A DNA stretch of 36,263 nucleotides from Lachnospiraceae bacterium (lineage in GTDB: Bacteria > Bacillota > Clostridia > Lachnospirales > Lachnospiraceae): the NCBI GenBank assembly GCA_017438775.1, contig JAFRUR010000094.1, positions 1 to 36,263 of the forward strand, given 5' to 3'. The notes under the pieces are model-generated. The model saw nothing but the letters and a program-made list of their open reading frames with translations. It made no database searches and was not told the origin of the DNA. Position numbers and translations under genes: made by a program. Of the stretch, positions 31,461 through 36,263 are shown in pieces (positions within the stretch are counted from its first letter, which is position 1; each line of letters opens with the position of its first letter).

Positions 31461-34400
31461 TCAGTTTCCGAAGTTGTTCTCCGCGGAGATGCCGTAGGCC
31501 ATCATGTAGTACATGAGTTCCACGAACTCCGGCTTGCCGGAATTCGCGATGCGGCCCGCCGCGTAGGACTCCAGGCTGTAGATCTTGTCCGGGCTGATCA
31601 CGGTGTCACCGTCCAGAATCTGCGTCGTGATGAGGACCCGCATATCCTTGGCGGCAAGTCCGCCGTAGGTGTAGGCATACTCTTTATTCGCATCATCATA
31701 CAGGCAGCTTTCCAGGGGGACGGTCTCCACGACAGACGAACCGGTCGCTGTCGTGTAGGAGAGACGGAGCTTCACGTTCCCGGTGGGCTGCGCCTCATCC
31801 AGGGCGAAGTAATACTTGAGTTCCACTCTGGATTCGAACACCGTGTTGACGCCGGCCCACTCGGCCGTCGCTCCGTCGAGCGGCACTTCGCTTCGCCTGT
31901 CGACCGGCGTGACGGCGCCGTGGGTGGCATACGCGTCAAACTCCTCGGTCATGCGGTCGGTCGCGAGGTGCTCCGTGTCGTAGCCGAAGTAGACCTGGGC
32001 CTTCGCGCAGAAATACAGGAGATCCGCGATCATCGTCTTGAATTTCACGTTTGTGGACTTCTGCAGACGGCTGTAGGCGTAGTCCTTGGCGCTGTACTCA
32101 TCCACCGGGCTCTCGAAGGTCTCTCCGTTCTTCTCGGCCACGACCTTCACGCGGAGCACGTCGCCGACCTCCTTGGTGGCGATGTCGTCGTAGACGAACC
32201 GATACTCCGGGCCATAGCCCTCGTCGATTTCCCGATACTCCGTGAGGGCCACGTCCTCGAGGACGGCTTCGGTGCTGCCGGCGACGTGTCTCTCGCGGGT
32301 ACCCACCAGCCGGACGTTCTCATAGCCCTCCAGCGGTCCCGCCGTGACGTAGTAGATCAGGGCCAGGTCGCTGCCGAAGGAGACGTTGTGGGTGAAAAGG
32401 CCCTCCCAGGAAGGCGCCGGCTCCGTGAACCGCGCGGACAGGGTGATATCCGACGCAGGCATCTGATACATGGGCGCGATATAAAAATGTCTGCCGTCCC
32501 CGAAAGCGATCGCGGATCCGTCATCGGAGAAATCGACGCCGCTGGCGTTCTTTGTGATCTCCGTCACATTGCCCTCTGCGTCCGTGATCACCAAGGCCTC
32601 GAGACGGTATCCCGCCTCCCAGGCCTCGCCTTCGACCGTAATGAAGATCGTGATGCTGTCGCCTTCGCCCGCCTCGTCGGGAATTCCGCTCCAGGCCGCG
32701 TACGAGGGCAGATCCTCCTTCGTGATGGTGTGGAGAACGCCCCACTGCGCCGTGAACGAGGCGGGGAAGTCGGTCACAAGGCTGCCGGTATCATAGACAG
32801 TTCCGCTGTCCTCTGCCTTCCAGCCGATAAAGGTATATCCCTCCGGCGCGGGGAAAGGACTTTCCGGAAGCAGGAAAACAACGACGTCATCCTCTTCTCT
32901 CTGGAAGAACTTTCCGAGTTCAGCGCTTTCCCCGGAGGCCCAGTTCCCGTCGTCGGCACCGTCGATCACGACCGCATCGCCGGGCACCGGGGCACCGCCC
33001 GCCTCACCGGGATTCAGAGTGACAGCGGGATATACGACCGGCTCGATGAACCGCGCAGAGACCGTGACGTCCGACTCCGGCATGGTGAACTGCGCCAGAG
33101 GATAGAACATGCTGCCCTGACCGGAGCTGTACGCAGCATAGTCCTCAAAGAGGTCCACGCCTCCGGCGTTCTTTGTGACCACGGTCACATTGCCCTGCGT
33201 ATCGGTGATCTCGACGGCCTCGAGGCAGTATCCCGCCTGCCAGGCTTCGTCCGAGATTGCAAGTAGAAGCGAGATCGTCACGCCGGCCCCCGACGTCGCG
33301 GGCATGTTGATCCAGCTGGCATACTCCGGCAGCGGCGCCGCCGTGACGGCGTAAATACCGGACCACTGCGCCGTGAGCACGGCGGAATTCTCCTTCATTC
33401 GGAACATGTAGCCGGTCTTGTACAGACGCGTCTGTCCCTCGGTCTTCCAGCCCGTGAAGGTGCTTCCCTCGGGACCGGTGTAGGGGTTCTCCGGGCACAC
33501 GAACCACAGCGTGCCGTAATCGTCGTAGAAAAACTTGCCGTAATCCGGATCGTCCGGATCGCTCCAGTTGGCCGTCAGATTCCCGTCGTACACGACCGGG
33601 TCCCCGGGCACCGGGACGCCTCCCGCCATGCCGGGCATCAGGGTGACCCGGATTCCTGTGGCCGGCAGGATGATGTCGTCATGGTTATCGATCAGCAGAT
33701 CGCCTTCCTCGTCCAGGAACCAGTCGCCGCAGCCGCGGCAGACATAGTATTCCAGATGCCCGTCCTCGCTCGCGGTGGGCTCCAGATGCGGGTGCTCCTC
33801 CATGTCGTGCACGGCCGTGACGCTGAACACCAGACTGCCGGCAACGAACCGGACAGACCCGGGATCCGCGCCGTTCACGGTGATCTCGGCCGTATCCCAG
33901 TTCATGACATAGCCGATCCCGGACATCCTCAGCTGCGCCAGCGCTGTGTAGGATTCGCCGCCCAGGAGGGTGCCCTCATAATCCGTGTAATCCTGCGTGC
34001 ACCAGTAAACGGGAACCGACGTATCGTTCGCGAGCGTGATCAGACTGCCCTCCGGAAACGTCACGACGGGGGCGTTGATCTGTGCATATGGCTCGGTGTC
34101 CTGCAGGGAAACTTCCGCCCCGCAGACCGGTGCTTCCACCGTGAGAGAAGCCTCTGTCACTTCGATGCCTTCCATGACGTAAAGCGTGACGTTCTCCTGG
34201 AGAGGCTCGTACCAGGCGTCCTCAAAATCATCTTCCGCGGCATACGAGGTGATCGGATCGTACGCCGTGACCAGCTGGCTGCCGCCCCCATACGGGATGT
34301 AGCCCTCCGCCGAACTGAAGTAACTGACGATCTCCTGTCTGAGGGTGTCCTCCAGACCGGAAAGGCTCATGCCCGCGGGGACGCTCACCACATAGTCCTC

Positions 34401-35588
34401 CAGCGGCTGCTGCCCGTCGACGGAGGACCATTTGAGGGTCACGTCCACGGAAGCGGGCCCGTCCTCCTCGAAGACGACCCAGTAATCCGAAACATACTCA
34501 TTTCCCTTGAGCGTAAAGATATAGGGGTTGTCCGTCGAGACCGTGCTCTCGTTTTTGAGGATCTCGCTGAAATGATACCCCTCTGCCGCCGTCGCGGTGA
34601 TGGTGATCTCATCGTCCTCTTCAAACAGACCGGTCACAGCGCCGTCTTCTTCCAGTGCGCTGAAAGAAGTCCCGGACTCCGCGGACACCGTCACAGTGCC
34701 GCCCTGTGTCCCGACCTGATAATACGTGCTGCCCAGCTGTTTGTAGTCAGGCTCCACGTTTACCTCATAATAAGCGACTTCCATATAGCCGGGATACTTA
34801 TTCTCCAGAGGCCAGGCCTGCGCCTTGACCTCCACGCGGTACTTATCTCCGCCGCGTGAAGTGATAAAATCCGTCAGATCCACGGACGTGCCCGTGGTCC
34901 CGAGGGTGACGCAGTCCGAAGGATCGCTGAGGCCGTAGTATTTGACAGAATAGCCCTCTGCCCCCTGAACCGGAGCCCAGCTGACCGCCTTGTTCCTCCA
35001 CGCGAGATACGGTCCGCGCAGTCCCACGCCGGTAACAGGGACCGTCATCTCCGGAAAGTACACGTACGATCCGCTCCTCCACATACAGCAGGACAAGGAT
35101 CCCGACTCGATGATCACGAGATCTCCCGGCCCGGCGGGGAGTTCACTGACAGCCGTCGACGACGTATTGAGCTGTGCGCCCTGAATCGAAATAACGAGCG
35201 GAACTCCCGGAGACGCGGAATAGTCGTATCCGGTGACCTGAAAGCCATAGTTCGTCCTGTTGCTGATCACAGCTTCAGAAGCACTGGCCGTGACGGAAGC
35301 CTCCGTCAGAGTGACCGCGTCGGTCATTCCGAAATAGAGGACGGAATCGTTATTCCATTGCGACCCCTGCGCCTCATCCTGCATGATCGACAGGGTGATG
35401 TCGTACGGGCCGTTGCGCGTGGCCGACACACTGACCTCGATCCGCAGATTGTCCTCCAGTCTGGACACAGAGTTCTCTCCGGCCTTCGCCCCGTCCGCAG
35501 CCGCGGCATGCACCTGCGCGGGAAGGCTCCCGAGCGTCAGGACCAGTGCCAGAAGCAGTGCCAGAAACTTCTTCGCTCTCATTCTCAT
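31461..35588 (-). CDS. Large secreted multi-repeat protein
   Basis: The 1375-aa protein begins MRMRAKKFLALLLALVLTLG with a Sec signal ending near AQVHA. The next ~300 residues are beta-rich, including a fibronectin-like stretch (EGYSVKYYG). Then comes an InlB-B-like repeat region (GTVTVSAESG, EGYHFSEILKN), a Cys-x2-Cys-Gly module (YYVCRGCGDWFLDEEG), two ~205-residue tandem units with FxGWK and FTAQW/LTAQW, and a C-terminal duplicated module ending in YSAKDYAYSRLQ...AQVYFGY and YSLESYAAGRI...AYGISAENNFGN. No LPxTG or C-terminal helix is visible, so it is secreted or held by non-covalent wall binding. GAGGGAG precedes the ATG at 35588. Such modules are common in gut Clostridia adhesin-like proteins; the ligand is unknown. 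Confidence 0.85.
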   Translation of the reverse strand: MRMRAKKFLALLLALVLTLGSLPAQVHAAAADGAKAGENSVSRLEDNLRIEVSVSATRNGPYDITLSIMQDEAQGSQWNNDSVLYFGMTDAVTLTEASVTASASEAVISNRTNYGFQVTGYDYSASPGVPLVISIQGAQLNTSSTAVSELPAGPGDLVIIESGSLSCCMWRSGSYVYFPEMTVPVTGVGLRGPYLAWRNKAVSWAPVQGAEGYSVKYYGLSDPSDCVTLGTTGTSVDLTDFITSRGGDKYRVEVKAQAWPLENKYPGYMEVAYYEVNVEPDYKQLGSTYYQVGTQGGTVTVSAESGTSFSALEEDGAVTGLFEEDDEITITATAAEGYHFSEILKNESTVSTDNPYIFTLKGNEYVSDYWVVFEEDGPASVDVTLKWSSVDGQQPLEDYVVSVPAGMSLSGLEDTLRQEIVSYFSSAEGYIPYGGGSQLVTAYDPITSYAAEDDFEDAWYEPLQENVTLYVMEGIEVTEASLTVEAPVCGAEVSLQDTEPYAQINAPVVTFPEGSLITLANDTSVPVYWCTQDYTDYEGTLLGGESYTALAQLRMSGIGYVMNWDTAEITVNGADPGSVRFVAGSLVFSVTAVHDMEEHPHLEPTASEDGHLEYYVCRGCGDWFLDEEGDLLIDNHDDIILPATGIRVTLMPGMAGGVPVPGDPVVYDGNLTANWSDPDDPDYGKFFYDDYGTLWFVCPENPYTGPEGSTFTGWKTEGQTRLYKTGYMFRMKENSAVLTAQWSGIYAVTAAPLPEYASWINMPATSGAGVTISLLLAISDEAWQAGYCLEAVEITDTQGNVTVVTKNAGGVDLFEDYAAYSSGQGSMFYPLAQFTMPESDVTVSARFIEPVVYPAVTLNPGEAGGAPVPGDAVVIDGADDGNWASGESAELGKFFQREEDDVVVFLLPESPFPAPEGYTFIGWKAEDSGTVYDTGSLVTDFPASFTAQWGVLHTITKEDLPSYAAWSGIPDEAGEGDSITIFITVEGEAWEAGYRLEALVITDAEGNVTEITKNASGVDFSDDGSAIAFGDGRHFYIAPMYQMPASDITLSARFTEPAPSWEGLFTHNVSFGSDLALIYYVTAGPLEGYENVRLVGTRERHVAGSTEAVLEDVALTEYREIDEGYGPEYRFVYDDIATKEVGDVLRVKVVAEKNGETFESPVDEYSAKDYAYSRLQKSTNVKFKTMIADLLYFCAKAQVYFGYDTEHLATDRMTEEFDAYATHGAVTPVDRRSEVPLDGATAEWAGVNTVFESRVELKYYFALDEAQPTGNVKLRLSYTTATGSSVVETVPLESCLYDDANKEYAYTYGGLAAKDMRVLITTQILDGDTVISPDKIYSLESYAAGRIANSGKPEFVELMYYMMAYGISAENNFGN
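32415..33651 (-). repeat. Two ~205-residue tandem units in the secreted protein
   Basis: Approximate units 33651-33033 and 33032-32415. Both share GG-PVPGD, a GKFF strand, FxGWK, a tail with ITD-x-x-GNVT and KNA-GVD, and a SARF-EP end. The copies are diverged, so this is an old duplication. Confidence 0.8.
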
Positions 35589-35643
35589 GTATTTGACTCC
35601 CTCGTGTCGCTTGGCTCTGTTCGAGCACACAAGCATTCATTTT

Positions 35644-35672
35644 ATTATATGACATAACGTCATATTTCACAA
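35644..35672 (-). promoter_or_regulatory. Promoter of the large secreted protein gene
   Basis: Read leftward, TTGTGA (35672-35667), 17 bases and a perfect TATAAT (35649-35644), about 55 bases before the ATG. Confidence 0.82.
35647..35665. promoter_or_regulatory. ATATGAC-N5-GTCATAT operator in the promoter spacer
   Basis: Perfect 7-bp arms sit between the -35 and -10, the standard position for a dimeric repressor. The regulator is not identified. Confidence 0.68.
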
Positions 35673-35745
35673 GGCAAAACTTTCCCTTTTCCGTGAAGAA
35701 GAGAACGATCTCCGGCACAGCAAACTGCTTTATGAACAAAAAGCA

Positions 35746-35776
35746 GTCCCCTCCGCAGCCGGCGCTGCGAGGGGAC
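35746..35776. other. GC-rich hairpin beside the terminator
   Basis: GTCCCCTC-c-GCAGC pairs with GCTGC-GAGGGGAC with a 4-base loop. It follows the next terminator on leftward transcripts and may add to it. Confidence 0.55.
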
Positions 35777-35794
35777 CGTTTCGTGAAAAAACAG

Positions 35795-35822
35795 AAAAAG
35801 GTGCGGTTTTCCGCACCTTTTT
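35795..35822. terminator. Bidirectional terminator
   Basis: AAAAAGGTGCGG, a TTTT loop and CCGCACCTTTTT form a 12-bp stem with A/T ends. It closes leftward transcripts from the region to the right and shields the secreted-protein promoter. Confidence 0.9.
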
Positions 35823-35869
35823 CTCTGAGGGAAGTCCCGGTTTTCCGGAAGCCTCCTGAAGTATTCGAT

Positions 35870-35959
35870 TTATTCGTACTCGACAGGACTTAACTGATTC
35901 CGTTTAGGAAATATTGTTCGTCCTGTTCGTGGTTCCTTTGATTCTTTGATGTATCCATA
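35870..35959 (-). pseudogene. Possible IS3-type transposase C-terminal remnant
   Basis: A short open stretch ends in RNQLSPVEYE and a stop. LSPVEYE-type endings are typical of IS3-family transposase C-termini. There is no start codon, no catalytic domain and no inverted repeats, and the rest does not look convincing. The match is short enough to be chance. Confidence 0.25.
35890..35958 (-). CDS. Possible 22-residue peptide
   Basis: ATG GAT ACA opens a 22-codon frame (MDTSKNQRNHEQDEQYFLNG...) with AGG-type ribosome binding bases upstream, in another frame of the same stretch as the transposase-like remnant. It is hydrophilic and acidic/Gln-rich, with no family I know. It lies after the phased GTTATCA repeats and a candidate TTGACA promoter and before a strong terminator, so it could be a small regulated gene. 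Only position and start signals support it. Confidence 0.25.
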   Translation of the reverse strand: MDTSKNQRNHEQDEQYFLNGIS

Positions 35960-35982
35960 TTATCCAGCCTATCCCCCCTTCT

Positions 35983-36011
35983 GTTATCAAATCGTTATCA
36001 GCATTGATAAC
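35983..36011. repeat. Three GTTATCA heptamers spaced 11 bp apart
   Basis: GTTATCA at 35983-35989 and 35994-36000 and its inverse TGATAAC at 36005-36011 are all separated by 4 bases, so they repeat each helical turn on one face of the DNA. The last two can also form a hairpin. A cooperative protein-binding site is likely. Confidence 0.6.
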
Positions 36012-36034
36012 AGCCGGGATGAAAGCCGCCGTGG

Positions 36035-36063
36035 ATTTTCGTGGAAATTTTTTCCTGTGTCAA
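36035..36063 (-). promoter_or_regulatory. Candidate leftward promoter
   Basis: TTGACA (36063-36058) is a perfect -35; 17 bases on, GAAAAT (36040-36035) is a modest -10. A second TTGACAC copy lies at 36095-36089. The spacer contains a GGAAA/TTTCC dyad. Confidence 0.4.
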
Positions 36064-36102
36064 CTTAACCAAATCGATATGACGATGAGTGTCAATGCTT
36101 CC

Positions 36103-36204
36103 TCATTGCGAATCTTCTGTCTCTTCATCTGTCTGAACTCTGTACGGGATCAGCGATACCAGAAATGCCCCTAAAGCCATTCCGCCAATGAATGATTTTT
36201 TCAT
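36103..36204 (-). CDS. Small single-helix membrane protein (33 aa)
   Basis: A short gene missed by length cut-offs: the peptide starts MKKSFIGGMALGAFLVSLIP and ends in an acidic tail (TDEETEDSQ). It has two basic residues, one glycine-rich hydrophobic helix and a charged C-terminus, the usual plan of small bacterial membrane proteins. GGAGG lies 7 bases before the ATG at 36204. The frame is open further upstream to the window edge, but the ribosome binding site favours this start. I do not recognise a family. No promoter is visible, so it may end an operon that lies to the right of the window. Confidence 0.6.
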   Translation of the reverse strand: MKKSFIGGMALGAFLVSLIPYRVQTDEETEDSQ

Positions 36205-36263
36205 GAAAGAGCCTCCGGTTTTGTGCCTGCCCGATTGATCGCCGGCGTCTCTACACGCTTTCC

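Noticed and set aside
31362-33266. A 634-codon plus-strand frame opposite the secreted protein gene
   Set aside because: No motif or ribosome binding site; the signal peptide and repeats of the minus-strand protein explain the region.
1-36263. tRNA, rRNA, CRISPR arrays, riboswitches, prophage or intact IS elements
   Set aside because: Read through both strands by eye, no cloverleaf, spaced array, known riboswitch core or transposase with catalytic motifs was found; a tRNAscan or Rfam search would be decisive.

Overview
The window is a GC-rich (about two-thirds GC by eye) chromosomal segment that looks like it comes from a strictly anaerobic Bacillota of the class Clostridia. The indicators are a ferredoxin-dependent 2-oxoacid oxidoreductase, a large FAD/4Fe-4S oxidoreductase, a BlaI/BlaR-type pair, a SleB-type wall hydrolase, a DUF5058 membrane protein and strong GGAGG ribosome binding sites. 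AT-rich, near-consensus sigma-A promoters stand out against the GC-rich genes. I cannot name the genus. I see no rRNA, tRNA, CRISPR array or intact mobile element.

Layout. (1) 1-5011, leftward: rmlA-rmlB-rmlD-glmM and the start of a class I aminotransferase. This is nucleotide-sugar and cell-envelope precursor supply, driven from one promoter whose -10 lies in a GTATAC repeat; rmlC is absent. (2) 5072-7587, rightward: an rRNA-type methyltransferase and a membrane-anchored SH3/SleB-type wall hydrolase. (3) 7706-10686, leftward: a 930-residue flavin/iron-sulfur oxidoreductase with its own terminator. (4) 10795-13376, rightward: an M42 aminopeptidase and a GT4 glycosyltransferase. (5) 13512-18124, leftward: a partner-switching signalling operon (8-TM PP2C phosphatase, STAS protein, a STAS-APH kinase-RsbW kinase fusion) followed by a PHP phosphoesterase. 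(6) 18179-20651: blaR/blaI-like pair with autoregulatory operators, but a receptor lacking a penicillin-binding sensor. (7) 20729-24961, leftward: M20 peptidase, two DUF5058-type membrane proteins and a LysR regulator. (8) 24965-27965, rightward: korD-korA-korBC, divergent from lysR across a palindromic LysR-type box. (9) 28109-29680: an NhaC antiporter with a dyad around its -10. (10) 29763-31316, leftward: aspartate ammonia-lyase. (11) 31365-35672, leftward: a 1375-residue secreted repeat protein. (12) 35673-36263: an AT-richer stretch with terminators, phased 7-bp repeats, a possible transposase remnant and a 33-codon membrane-peptide gene.

The best candidate for an undescribed system is the partner-switching operon. 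A membrane phosphatase, a free STAS antagonist and one protein carrying a STAS domain, an aminoglycoside-phosphotransferase-like kinase and an anti-sigma-type kinase are encoded together with no sigma factor nearby. A second candidate is the LysR/DUF5058/M20 block facing the kor operon, which could couple import and hydrolysis of an acyl-amino acid or peptide to oxidation of the resulting 2-oxoacid. Both functional readings are inferences from gene content.
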